Below, piece by piece: positions 34,353 through 45,450 of a DNA stretch of 64,000 nucleotides. Below the pieces are notes generated by a model that worked only from the letters and a program-made list of their open reading frames with translations, was not told the DNA's origin and searched no databases. The position numbers and the translations under genes were made by a program. The stretch's first letter is position 1. Every line of letters begins with the position of its first letter. Origin of the DNA: Blastomyces gilchristii SLH14081 (lineage: Eukaryota > Ascomycota > Eurotiomycetes > Onygenales > Ajellomycetaceae); the NCBI RefSeq assembly GCF_000003855.2, contig NW_003101674.1:2107042-2171041 (forward strand). Reading direction: 5' to 3'.

Positions 34353-34436
34353 AGTGATAAATGAGTCAAATGAATATTTTATGTTAGTGTCTATAGTGAC
34401 AAATGTGTCAAATGGGTATTTTATACTAGTGTAATG
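34353..34436. repeat. Tandem 42-bp repeat, two copies
   Basis: Units 34,353-34,394 and 34,395-34,436 share 36 of 42 bases, mostly differing by transitions; consensus begins CTATAGTGAYAAATG and ends TTAGTGT or CTAGTGT. A related sequence in inverted orientation lies at about 23,450-23,495. These could be terminal or subterminal repeats of a Tc1/mariner-type element, the transposase relic lying 0.7 kb downstream (inference). Confidence 0.5.
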
Positions 34437-35149
34437 ATACTGATTGTATAGCAGCAATCAAGATCTTCCTCCTCATTGGATATCTATATACAGGGCGAGA
34501 GATCTGCGGGTCATAGATGTAGGAATTTACTAACTACATTAGGACTAGTGTAATTAGTGTGTGATTATAATTAGAAGTTAGTGATGAAGAAATATAACTA
34601 ATTAAAGATTCATTATTTTGCAGAAAATATGTGAGAAAGAGAATAAAAAATGAATGAGAAAATAGAAATGACTCTTTTGACATTTTTATTTGGTTCTAAT
34701 TCTCTTCTTTAAAGGCTGTAGAGATCTTAGAGGAGTATACGTACAATTTTGAGACCTGATGGATAACTTGATAAGTAATGGAGGTTCAGTCCCCATCTCC
34801 AAACCCCTGAATGGACAGAGTTTAGTGCAGCCAGTATGGAAGGTACCCTAGGGCGAAGATATAGAAAAAGAGCCTACCTGTAACTAGTACGATGCACACC
34901 AGGTAAGGCAAAGGAAAAAAGATACTGAACCGGCTTAATTGGTCCAGGTTGCAGTTCACATCATGGTCTGGATCCATATTCCATCGTAATTGAACAAATG
35001 GCCCTCACGGAGCTGTCTCGGACAAGCGATGCAGGGGATCGGAGAGGAGGGTAAGAGGAGGTAGAAAAAGAAGATAGCTGGATAATGAGCGACTTTAGAG
35101 TAGGGTGAGTTATTATTATCCGGTATGTTAGATAACTTGTAGTAGCTTT
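34437..35149. other. Intergenic, probably degraded transposon body
   Basis: No frame with recognised homology. It lies between the 42-bp repeats and the pogo-like transposase fragment and may be the decayed N-terminal half of that element. Confidence 0.35.
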
Positions 35150-35882
35150 AAAAAGCGAGAAGATCGCCAGGGACTGGGTGATTGGAGTCAGTGAGACAAA
35201 TGACCGGCTGGGCTTATACTGGCTGAAAGAGGTGTTCAACAAGGATACCCTACTGCGTACGAAGGGCAAATACCGACTTTTGATTCTTGATTGGCATAGA
35301 AGCCATTCCTCAGCTGAATTTGATCAATTCTGCTCTGAGAATAATATAATTGCTCTCTATATGCCGCCACATTCATCCCATCTTCTTCAGCCATTGGATG
35401 TTGGCTGCTTCTCCCCCCTGAAGACTGCGTACGGAAGGCAGGTGGAGAACCAGATGCAGCTTGGTATCAACCACATTGACAAGGAGTTTCTGGCCCTATA
35501 CCCTGTAGCTCATATGCAAGCTCTGAATGAGAATAACATCAAGAGTGACTTTAGAGCTGCTGGATTGATTTCATATTATCCTGAATAGGTTCTCTTGCGG
35601 CTTAATACCACCATGCACACCTCTATCCCCCCTCCAGGGACCTCTCAGAGCTCCCAGGCCTCCTAGGTCACTGCCACACCATGTAATGTACACCAATTGG
35701 AGCAGCAGACTGAGAAGGTCAGAAAATATATCAAGCACTATATACAGAGCCCACCCAGTCCAACTGATCATGCTCTAACTCAGCTGGTCAAGAGCTGTCA
35801 AATGGCAATACATAGAATAGCTATTCTGGAGAATGAAAACAAGAAACTAAGGGTTGAAAATGCCAAACAAAAGAGAAAGTGA
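35150..35882 (+). pseudogene. Pogo/Fot1-like transposase fragment (DDE superfamily endonuclease)
   Basis: The C-terminal half of a pogo-type transposase is readable: WVIGVSETNDRLGLYWL, then LLILDWHRSHSS (usual LILDGHxSH; Gly changed to Trp next to the catalytic Asp), PPHSSHLLQPLDVGCFSPLK carrying the last catalytic Asp region, and a coiled tail ending ENENKKLRVENAKQKRK. Two in-frame TAG codons (35,586-35,588 and 35,664-35,666) separate core and tail. The N-terminal CENPB-type DNA-binding domain is not recognisable upstream. It is an inactive remnant of a Tc1/mariner-superfamily element, less mutated than the AT-rich blocks. Confidence 0.8.
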
Positions 35883-36966
35883 GAAAGAGGCTGTACATAT
35901 GTAGCTCAAGAGGGTGCTATGAGGGTCGAAGAGGGCTTGAATCATGTATGAAGGTTGATGAACTGGATGAAGGTGCAACACCACGCTGTAACTTAGTGTG
36001 TGTAATACTATCGGACAAACTGCCCGTACATGCTCCCAGCATACAATAACTAGTTAACTAACTTAACTTAGTTAACATTAACTATCAAACTCTGATTATA
36101 TAAACTCACTGAATGAACTGAATAAGATTGAATTTGATTTTCAGTCTCAGTTTCATTCTGATTTTTGAAGAATGATCATCTTTCACTGTTTATTCTTAGA
36201 AATTACTCTGCATTCTGTATACACTGGTTAGTTCCCCAGAGTTGGAACATTCTCCCAGACCAGTGTAGGAGTATCTACTTTAATAATATCTAAAACACTT
36301 TCTGTTCCTGAACCTTGCTATGAACTCTTCTCGGGGTTGCTGGGAGATAGCCCGCGCCTATTCTAAGAATGCCGGATTCGGCTGAAGGGACACTAGAATT
36401 CCCATTTTTTATATGCGCGGATTGAGGGAGATCTTTAGGATAAGTAGTCCCTTATCATGTCGAGGCACACGAGCCAAAATAATTAGGAGTTATTTTATCA
36501 CCCAGCAGAATTCTAGAGATATCGCATGTATGATGTATGGTCTTCTCCATTCATCTCAATTTCAATTGGCTGGCTTCCTGGAAGAAATGCCTAGTCAACC
36601 AAGTCCAGTCCACCCCTATCTAGAAAACGGGAGAACCTGCTTCTCTACAAGAGAGCAGAATGGATTCATTTCAACAATGTCCCAGGAGGAAAACTAGAAT
36701 AACCACAACATATCATGGTATTCTGACAAACTGCATCATAGTTGTGGTTTGCCTGTTATTCCCAACTCATAGATTATGTTAAAACCCACAAAAAGAGAAA
36801 TCAAAGCAAACACAACACAAAATAGAAGAACTTCTGTGCTGTAGTGTGTCATTCACTTCTCTCAAACCACCTCATCACATAGCCTGTCATGAGACAACCC
36901 TGGCTTGTCTTTCATTGTGTCTAGACAGTGACAAGCCCAAGATCCTCATCAAAGGACATTTCCAAT
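35883..36966. other. Intergenic
   Basis: The stretch 36,050-36,080 is a TTAAC/GTTAA-rich imperfect palindrome. The segment to about 36,270 has TATA-like and terminal-repeat-like features but no pair, so a solo LTR is only a possibility. Frame 36,413-36,697 has no recognised product. The last 200 bp should hold the promoter of the DUF4185 gene. Confidence 0.3.
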
Positions 36967-38683
36967 ATGGATGACTCGATCCCCCTCCCTATCGGCTACG
37001 ACACCGTCGTCGGGAAAATCACCTTGATAGCCGGGTACGAAAATCACAAGGCAATCTTCCCTCCCAAGGTGGAGGCCGTTCATATTCTTGGGAACGTGCG
37101 CGACTCAAACAAGGGCGCCCACACGCGCAATATAGGGCGCTCCTCCATGCTTGCCGGGATCCCCTACTACGTGTTTGGACAGGTAGCCAATGTCTCAAAC
37201 GACGGGTATGCCTTTGGAACCGTCCCCAATGCAATAGCCAGAGCCGCGGAGCCGTTCACCGATCCCCTTCTCACCACGTACGTTTCCATCGAAGAGAACG
37301 GCTACATTCATCCGTTCCTCGGGCTGACCGAGAAGGAGGTGAAATTTGAGCAGGACACTGGTCTGAAAGTTATCATCTCAATCCAAGGAGGGATCTGTGA
37401 GGGGGAACTGGGCAGTGGCAAGGGATGTGTCTGGTATCAGAAATTGATTCGTGAGAAGAAGGACGGGGTCACTATTCGCAATTATTACCAGGGAACCGGG
37501 GTGGCACCGGTGAAGGTAGATGGTGTGACTGGGGAGCTGCTCAACAAGCGCGTCCTAGGCGAAGCTATCCTGTTTGAAAAACATGAGCCCGCCTTTGGTA
37601 CATTCTGTTCTGTGATGCATAACCAGTGGTACTACCTGTGGGGCAGATACTGCGAGGACATCTATCTCGCCAGAGTTTCGCTGCTCCACCCCTTCGAAAG
37701 GGAATACTACCAGTTCTGGAATGGGTATTCATTCACAGGGGATATCAAGATGATAGCCCCTGTGCTGACAGGATATGCCCACGGGACGATCTACAAAACC
37801 CAGCTCTTTGGTCACAACTATCAGTGGGCCTTTATTGGCAGCACCGACTGGAACGATTCCGCTGTGATGATGGGCGCGGCAAGTGAGCCACAGGGACCCT
37901 TTGAAATCACTCAAATCGCCAGTGCAGAAAACTTGCTAGACACTGGAGCATTTTCTGATTGCGTCTACGCTCATCAATGGGCTTATAACGAGACCGTTGG
38001 CGAGGTTCTTGTGAGCTGGCGCGAAAAATGGCCTGGCGGAATCATCGGGGCAAAATTCCAATTGCAAATGCGTGAGTAGATACACCAGTACATAACTAGT
38101 GTTGGATAAATGACCAGAACAATACTAATTTTGAACCTATCAAAAGTCCATCAAGGAGCTTTCTGGAAGGACATCTCGCTCGATGATGTCCAAAGTAAGT
38201 CATCAGCCATATCCCTCTCAACCTTGAAGTATCAAGATCATTAACTAGGGCAATTTTGCTTTATAGCTTGCATTTCGACTCTTGCGAAAACCCGCAATGA
38301 GCTTGTGGATATTGCCAGTGCGCATGGCGTGTTTTGTAAGGGATAGCTTTTCATATGGCATAAAAACCACCCGACCCATTTCAAACCAAAAGCAAATGGA
38401 TATCTGTCCAACAGAAAAATTCTAACAAACCAAAACCCACCCTCTAGATGAGCTAGACAGCAAGGGATTCGGCAAAGTCAACATCAGGTTGTTGGGTGGA
38501 TCCGCCAAAGCCGTCGACGACGCCGCGCTCGAGATTTGCAAACAGGTCGAAACCTGGGCTCGACAAGCACTGGGTCTCGAGGAACGGGAGGCCAAAAAGA
38601 CATTCAAGAATGCTTTTGGGCTCATGAAACGCAAAAACAAGGGAAATAATCAGAGCAAAGAGAATGAGGACACTTCTGCTTGA
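36967..38683 (+). CDS. DUF4185-like five-bladed propeller protein
   Basis: Four exons (36,967-38,071; 38,147-38,194; 38,267-38,335; 38,448-38,683), all introns in phase 1, encode 485 residues. The start is the first in-frame ATG (MDDSIPLPIGYD). The first 368 residues form the body: VRDSNKGAHTRNIGRSSMLAG, a WYQK blade, LWGRYCEDIYLARV, then HGTIYKTQLFG and AHQWAYNETVGEVLVSW near the end. This matches fungal proteins annotated DUF4185, related to glycoside hydrolase family 43-type propellers; catalytic activity is not established. No signal peptide is visible, so it is probably intracellular. The last three exons add about 117 residues: FWKDISLDDVQ, then a helical, Lys-rich tail. The tail may be family-specific; exon phases support it. 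Confidence 0.75.
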
Positions 38684-39117
38684 AGTTATTGACACACTCT
38701 GGGAAACAAGAGAGGCTCTGAGGTTTTTGCATGGAGGATTTTACGAAATTATGGCATTGTTCCTTTTTTCTTTCTTTCTGTTTTCTGTCTTCCCAATGAT
38801 CGGACAAGTAACGTAATTCTTAACGAATGGAAAAGAGCAGGCAGGGTAGGCTGGGTTGTTTAACGGCGCAATGAACGAGCAGTGTTTCCTTTTCTTTTTA
38901 ATGCACCTAATCTATATGTATTTGTTGAGCAAGAAACATCCACCAGGAAAGGGTTAGCCGCGCATTACTAATCAAGGTGGCAAGAGGGTCTACGATTTTG
39001 ACCATCGCGGCAGAAGCTCCATAGTCAAGCAAGAAATAAACGTCTTTGCATTCTCGACAATTTGCTTGCGGTCGCCTACATTCGATCCCGTATATTCCTT
39101 CTTATAAATAAGTGAAT
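38684..39117. other. Intergenic, U2AF35 promoter
   Basis: 434 bp between two same-strand genes, holding the DUF4185 3' UTR and the U2AF35 promoter. Nothing specific was recognised. Confidence 0.5.
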
Positions 39118-39946
39118 ATGGCGAACTATCTTGCTTCAATCTTTGGAACTGAGCAGGACAAGGTGAGTGACCTCCTTTATAAAACCCGGAACAACTGCTT
39201 CCATCACCATCAGAAGGACGGAGCTTTAGCCCAAAACAGGTACTGACATAGAAGCGGGAAAGGTCAACTGCTCTTTTTACTACAAAATCGGCGCGTGCCG
39301 TCATGGCGATCGATGTTCGCGAAAGCACGTAAAGCCTTCATACTCGCAGACGATCCTCCTACCAAACCTTTACCAAAACCCAGCATATGACACCAAGAAC
39401 AAGATGAACCCGAGCCAGCTGCAAAACCACTTCGATGCCTTCTATGAGGATTTCTGGTGTGAAATGTGCAAATATGGTGAGCTGGAGGAGGTAGTCGTGT
39501 GCGATAATAATAATGACCGTAAGCTCTTTCTGCTCCCCCTTCCTCTCCTGCCTTCGTTCGATTCGAGCGAAGCTTTTATCATAGGTTGTGCTGACGCTTG
39601 CGAAAAAAAATAATCAGACCTAATCGGAAACGTATACGCGCGATTTAAATACGAAGACTCTGCACAGCAAGCCTGCGACGCGCTGAATTCTCGATGGTAC
39701 GCTGCGCGACCGATATACTGCGAACTATCCCCCGTCACCGATTTCCGAGAAGCGTGCTGTCGTCTGAATAGTGGGGAAGGATGTGTGCGCGGGGGGTTCT
39801 GCAACTTCATACACCGGAAGGAACCGAGTCCTGAGCTGGAGAGGGAGCTTGAGCTGTCGACGAAGAAGTGGTTAAAGATGAGAGGGCGGGATGAACGCAG
39901 CGTCACTCGCAGTCCCAGCCCGGAACCAACTCGGAGGAGATATTGA
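39118..39946 (+). CDS. U2AF35: Small subunit of splicing factor U2AF (U2AF35)
   Basis: Exons 39,118-39,162, 39,263-39,518 and 39,618-39,946 (introns of 100 and 99 bp) encode 209 residues, the usual size for a fungal U2AF35. The protein starts MANYLASIFGTEQDK. Zinc finger 1 is C18-x8-C27-x5-C33-x3-H37; a U2AF-homology RRM follows (FWCEMCKYGELEEVVVCDN, GNVYARFKYEDSAQQA). Zinc finger 2 is C148-x7-C156-x5-C162-x3-H166. The RS domain is reduced to a short tail ending SPSPEPTRRRY. In the nucleus it pairs with U2AF65 and reads the AG at the 3' splice site. The first intron carries a TACTGAC branch site. Confidence 0.95.
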
Positions 39947-41461
39947 AATACAGATATTGAAATACATTCTGTCTTCTTTTCTTTTTCCTTTCGAATCGGT
40001 AGGGGCCGAAATCGACGTTCTAGATTCGGACTTAAAGCGCATATGGTCCTCTCCGCGATTCGAAGCATTCTTTGACGTCCAAGAGAATATCGAAGGGTTT
40101 CCTATATCCAAAGTAAGGCGTTAGGGGTGGGGCACAATGTTTCGATGGCTTGTTTATGAAATCATCATTTGGTTTTGTTTTCAATGTTTACTCTATTTTT
40201 ATTTAGTTATTTTCTTTCGCTGTATACTTCGTCCAATTTCCTCATTGATTTCTGTTATGATATCTGAAGAGAGAAATTTATTACTTTTTCTCTCCAAAAA
40301 TGTACTTTTCGTAATTTTTGTGAAATAATCGCGGGTGGTCAAGCTGTGACGAGGTGTTATTATTGGATCCCCAAACAGATGATTGGGTGTTGATAATTCA
40401 CGACGCCTCATTATGCTTCGGGCGATGATACGCTTAACAGCAACCCATGAAACCCATGAGATCATTTCCGCCATTGACCGGCATTTCCCCCTACCCTACC
40501 ATTGCTTCGCCCTCTTCCATGTATCGTGCCCGCACAGGCACAAACCTCCAGCCCATGCAGTCTCGTGACCACACCGCTACTTCCCATGGCGAAGGGATCC
40601 ATGGTGAAATACGGGAGCTAAACTTGGGCTGGCGTCCGCTAGAGCCAGGAGCTCGCTGGCAAGTTCAGCGAAGACTAATAATCCGCTGATTTCTGTGAGG
40701 TTTTCTTCTTCCTCGACGGATGAAACACGGGAGGGATATGTTGGAGATATTTGGCCATTGGTGACCTTCACATCTGACCCGGGTGCATGACGCTGCCAGG
40801 AAGTTACAAAGAAGCAGAAGAAGCGATACGCTCTTGGCATGTGGTGGTGTTTATTTACCCGTACGGAAGTTATACGACATTAAGGAGAATATTATATGAC
40901 TTACTTCGGATTACTCCGTAGTCCGAAGGGTGTGGTTGGTTCCGTAGGCGGCATGCGGCAGGGCTAGGTATCGATGGTGTCTGTACTCCGTAAAATACAC
41001 AGACTGACCGTGGCCGCCTGCAGTGCTGGTAATATATCTCCACGTTGCTCCAATCTATGCGTATGTCACTCCACGTCCGTGCCTCAGTTCAACGACAACG
41101 TCACTTCTGCGACCCTGGGATGGGAGGAAGGATAAAGATCCAACATTTTCCTCCCTTTTCCCAACATCATTCAGTCACGCCGTCGTTGCAGCATGACGGG
41201 ATTATACTCCATTTTGCTGCCTTGGACTTCGCAATAATAACCATCTCACATGTCATACGGGCGCCAGTTAGCGCTCGACTCCACTCACCAACCAACCAAC
41301 GAAGATATAGTTAAGCTTCAAACCGAGTGAGCGCTTATCTGCCTAAGTAATTCGGGTATAGCCGTGTTGGAGACCAATGGAATGGTTATATATATGAGCT
41401 TGCCTATTCTCGCTTTTGAAATAGTCAACCTCAGGGAAACCGCTTTGTCTTCAATATCGAA
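39947..41461. other. Intergenic, no convincing gene
   Basis: Short frames at 40,137-40,328, 40,383-40,689 (+) and 40,840-40,577 (-) have no recognised product. Near 40,905-40,930 an imperfect dyad CTTCGGATTACTCCGTAGTCCGAAG-type sequence occurs; TACTCCGTA-like motifs recur at 40,985, 45,660 and 52,140 and seem to be a dispersed short repeat. The last 150 bp are the DUF7514 gene promoter. Confidence 0.35.
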
Positions 41462-43215
41462 ATGTCTTCCCCACACAATCCAGCGAGCAATTACTGGGGG
41501 TGTTTGATCCGGGCAGACAAGAGCGCCACTCCTCTGTTTGAGCAGCTCTGCCTGGGGATTGCGAAATTAATAGTAAGCCTTCTCCTTCCCGACAACTGCA
41601 AGTTGAACCACAGTATTAACTAAGGTCTTTGCGTCCACAGACAGAACTCCGACAGCCGAGTACGGAAGATCTTGCCCCGGAGAATCTGGCCGCATTTTAC
41701 CGTTTGGTCGGGGGAAATTATGACAACATCTTCCTGCATACACCCCACGAGTCTCTATCATTCATATACCAGTCTTTAGGGTGCTTTCATACCCTCCAAC
41801 CCACGCCAGATCCCTTCAAACCCCCGTCCATTCCAGCACTCCGCCCGCATGGCTTCGTCCGCTGGCAGACGATCCAGCTCCTTCTATGTCCACACGAGCA
41901 TATGTTGTTCCTGCAAAGAGCAGTGAAGAAGTTTGACATTATCAACCCCTCGGGTGGATGCGTATTCCCGAAGGTTATTCCAAGGGATTCGTTCCCTTCC
42001 AAACCCGACCCGGAAATGGTGCAGTGGCACGAAACCGTCAGCCAGAAATTGGAAGACGAATATAATGCGGAAGAACAGAAGGCCTCGTCACGGTTTTCTG
42101 ATCGTGATTCACAAGGCCATAAAGCGGGTCCCAAGTCTTTAGATGGATTCGCGCCAGACGAAACACCTGACTATTTCTCTCGCCGGGGAAGCACCAGCCA
42201 AAGACCATCCAATTACTCCAGACATACACCACCGTCGGAACCTAATCCCCCTTACAACGTGCGTGTTCATAAACGATCTGTGCCAGAATTCACCTCTCCG
42301 CTGTCCACGGAACCGGAACTAAGACACGATGACATCGATGAGCATTCGGCACCGATATATAGCCGCGTCAAACCTCGTAGCAGACCGGCTTCACGGCACA
42401 GACGGTCTCGCCGTGGTCGATCATTAACACCTCCCCCACGACACCGACAATTGCCATCTGAATCTTCGTCAGAGTCTGAGGACTCCGAGGAACATGTGCG
42501 TCAATCCAGATCACCAACCTCCCCCGAGGACGACGATAACGACGCGGACTATGATAGGCTGTTCGCGAGCCGCAATTCGCATGCCAGATGCCACTCACAC
42601 GACGCCGCACATTCATCAAGGAAAAGATGGAGCCAATCCCCCACACGCCGCCACCTCCAACGAGAAGACGCCATCCCACCAGAAGCATTCCAGGCATACG
42701 ATTACTACTCCCGCATCCCGAACAGCGCAGAATTCCGCCCGTACCCCGATGACCCCCGACGCATGAGTTCAGTCTCCCACTCCCCCCGAAGACTCAAACA
42801 ACTCCAACCCCAACCACCAGCCGCTCCCCACCCCCCCGCGCTCCCGAGCGTGAAATTCCGCGAATACATCTTCGACGACGATGGCAGACACGCCAACTCC
42901 GCCCCACCCTCGCCCGTTAACCACCACCCTCACCATCATCACCAACCTCTCTACACCCGCACCGCCTCTTCACGAACACCCGCCACAGCACACAACTCAT
43001 CCCTCGCATATCGCCAATACGTCCCCAGGATGGATACAGAACCGTCCCTCCCAACCCGCTCGCTCTCAGGCAGGCGAAAGGCAAGCGCAAGCGCCAGCGC
43101 CGGCAGCCGTAGTGGCAGCAGCTCGGAGCGAGCTCGTGCATTGTCCATTGGCGGGAAACCGCTGGCGCATCTGCGCATTGATCAAACCATGAAGCCCTTG
43201 ACAAGGCGGTATTGA
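41462..43215 (+). CDS. DUF7514 domain protein with a long disordered tail
   Basis: Two exons (41,462-41,572 and 41,641-43,215; 68-bp intron with ATTAACTAA branch region) encode 561 residues. Residues 1-170 form the conserved fungal domain: NYWGCLIRADKSATPLFEQL, LAAFYRLVGGNYD, SLSFIYQSLGCFHTLQPT and PHGFVRWQTIQLLLCPHEH. The remaining 390 residues are low complexity, rich in Ser, Arg, Pro and His (RRSRRGRSLTPPPRHR, HHPHHHHQPLY, ASASASAGSRSGSSSERAR), probably disordered and possibly phosphorylated. The molecular role of the domain is unknown. The start is supported because exon 1 supplies the expected N-terminus of the domain. Confidence 0.8.
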
Positions 43216-44299
43216 TTGATCTGTTTTGGGACTTCAATTAACGGGGGATGGCTAAGAGGATGCGATGGGTTTTTTTTTTTTTTTTTTTGTCAGACGGGGG
43301 GGTGCAAATGGGGTCATAAAACGGAGGCGGGAGGGTTTGCATACTCAGCCTCACCAAAAAAAAAAAATATTTTCCTTTTTATGGATCTTGTCTTCCCTCA
43401 TAACTCACCTATCATCTGTAAGGTTTTTTGGCCCTCCCTCGTTTCTGATTTTCACGCCGGCAGCAGTTTTATGAATCCTATTTCCGAAACAACAAATTTA
43501 GGTTTTTGTTCTTTCCCCCTCCCGCCTATTTGCAATTTTTATCTTGTTTATTTTTCGGTTTACTTGGTCTCTTTTTTTGGGGGGGGGGGGGGGGGTTTCC
43601 CTGGGGATTGTGTCTGTTTTCTCCCGCTTTTTCCCACTCAATCTCTATTTTTTTCTGTGGCTCCCCTTCTGGATAGGTCATATCCCTTGATGAATATATG
43701 ATATAATTACGAATCGACGTAACTGAACTCTCTCGATAGATACAGACGCTTAGCTTAGCAATTTTACATTTTCCTATCTAGGTTTATGATGGGTCCTTTT
43801 ATTGCCTTGTTATCTTTTATTTACTTGTTTCATGGGATAGTTATTTACATGCTTGATAAACTAATAGCTTCCATGAATAGAATAAAAACGAGCTCTTAGA
43901 AAAAGAACCTCTGCTGCGCTGCTTTTCACGTTCAATTATGCCGTTTCAGATAACTAAGTGGTAGGTTCAACATAGAAATAAATACAAATGTAGAATTATT
44001 TTAGAAGGGTTTTTCTCACTTTATCGTATTGTCCGTCTTCCAAGCCCAAGCCTGTGACAACAAGACTGATAGTGAGGTAAGTAGGTTAGATGAACAAGAA
44101 ACAATGCTCATAAAATATATACCCAAGCCCATAACCCATGCATTTTTCAAACCTCTTCCCATCCCAAGCTCAATGATGATTTAAACAAGGAAAAAGACAA
44201 AAGTCGCTAAATAACAGCACCACGAAAAAAAAAAAGAAAAAGAAAAAGAAAAAGAAAGAAAACTAAAAAAAAAAAAAAAAAGAATTGAACACCCCCTTA
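43216..44299. other. Intergenic with homopolymer tracts
   Basis: Between two convergent genes. It holds a T tract at about 43,269-43,288, an 18-base G tract at about 43,579-43,596, and A-rich tracts at 44,226-44,281. Frames crossing these tracts are compositional artefacts. Confidence 0.5.
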
Positions 44300-45450
44300 T
44301 TATATCACCCACCAAAAAAACAGCAACCCCCACAACAAAACCAAAACCCCCCCAAAATCCCCCCTCTCGTGGTTGCTACCCATCCTCATCCCCATCAACA
44401 ACCCTTTCCTCCCCATCGCGCCCCCACTCGTCATCTCGGCCCCGCGACTCCCCTCCAAAACCTTCTGAACCCTGACACACGTCAACCGCGTCTCTGCCAG
44501 CTCCATCTTGAGAATCGCAGGGCCGGCGAGAATTTCAGGATCGGTAGAGTAGCCCAGTAGGAAGATGGGCTGTGTGCGGACGAGGGCGGCGTCGTAGGGG
44601 GAGTAGTCTGTGGCGGGGTGCGGGTTGGTTGTGGAGCGGTATTGGGCGGCGGTGGGGGTTTTGCGAGTTAAGAGAGTAGTGTTGGCGCGGTGGTAGGAAG
44701 TGATTATTTCTGTTGTTGTTACAAGAAGGTTTGGGAGTGGTTGTTAGGGAATGGTTCTCTTGTCGAGGGTGTGTGTGTGTGTGTGTGTTGTGTGTGTGCG
44801 TGTTGAAGGATAGATATGTATCACTTGATATCTGAAGCTTGGTAGGAAAAGGAAAACTCACCCTGCCACGACGTCCGCCCCCGCATCCCCGCACACGGCG
44901 AAGAATTCGCTTTATTCGGCGTCATCTCCCCAACCCTCCTCACAAGCTCCTCTCTCATCCGCTCAATCGTCACCCTGGGAAATATATGCTCACAGTCCCC
45001 CGGATCATTCTGATTAACCGTAACCATCTTTAGGAGCAACACGCATACATTCCGTCCATGTCTCGGGCTATAGATATCCACGTCCTCCGGTATATCCAGT
45101 GTGAAGATCTGATTTGTGGCGGATACGTTGCCCTCACCGTTGCCACTGCTACCCAGCGGCACTTCCATGACAGCCGTTGTCCATGTCCAGTTCTTGGGCG
45201 GTGGTGTTGATGGTGGGCGATCGTTGCTCAGAGTAGCGATGGCGCTATCATCTAGATGCAAGCCTACGAAGGGCAATGCGCCGGTGGCATTGGGGTGGGA
45301 GATTGCTTGTTGGAATTCAGGCTCCGATGGACAACAGCCTGTGTGTATGCCGTTGAAGGCATCGTTGCCGTTCTTCCTTGCGGTGGCATGCGTGATGAGG
45401 TATGATGTCGAGAGGAGAGGGAGGAGCACGGTTGGTGAGATTATTTTCAT
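44300..45450 (-). CDS. Predicted secreted, GPI-anchored protein of unknown function
   Basis: Two exons (45,450-44,862 and 44,709-44,300) joined by a 152-bp intron, phase 1 on both sides, give 332 residues. The N-terminus MKIISPTVLLPLLSTSYLI is a signal peptide, with likely cleavage after THATA. The C-terminus ends in a hydrophobic run (VLVLLWGLLFFWWVI) after a hydrophilic SNHERGDFGG segment, as for GPI attachment. The mature part has about six Cys, few N-glycosylation sites (NAT, NWT, NVS, NTT) and no recognised domain. It would sit at the plasma membrane or in the cell wall. The intron contains a (GT)n microsatellite at about 44,768-44,800. Alternative: a secreted protein with a chance hydrophobic end. 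Confidence 0.65.

Noticed and set aside
36000..36300. A solo LTR
   Set aside because: TG...CA ends, a partner LTR or a target duplication could not be found.
42368..43237. Antisense and alternate frames over the DUF7514 gene
   Set aside because: They arise from the low-complexity Ser/Arg/Pro/His tail.
43216..43701. 161-codon frame rich in Phe and Gly
   Set aside because: It is built on homopolymer T and G tracts in the 3' UTR region.
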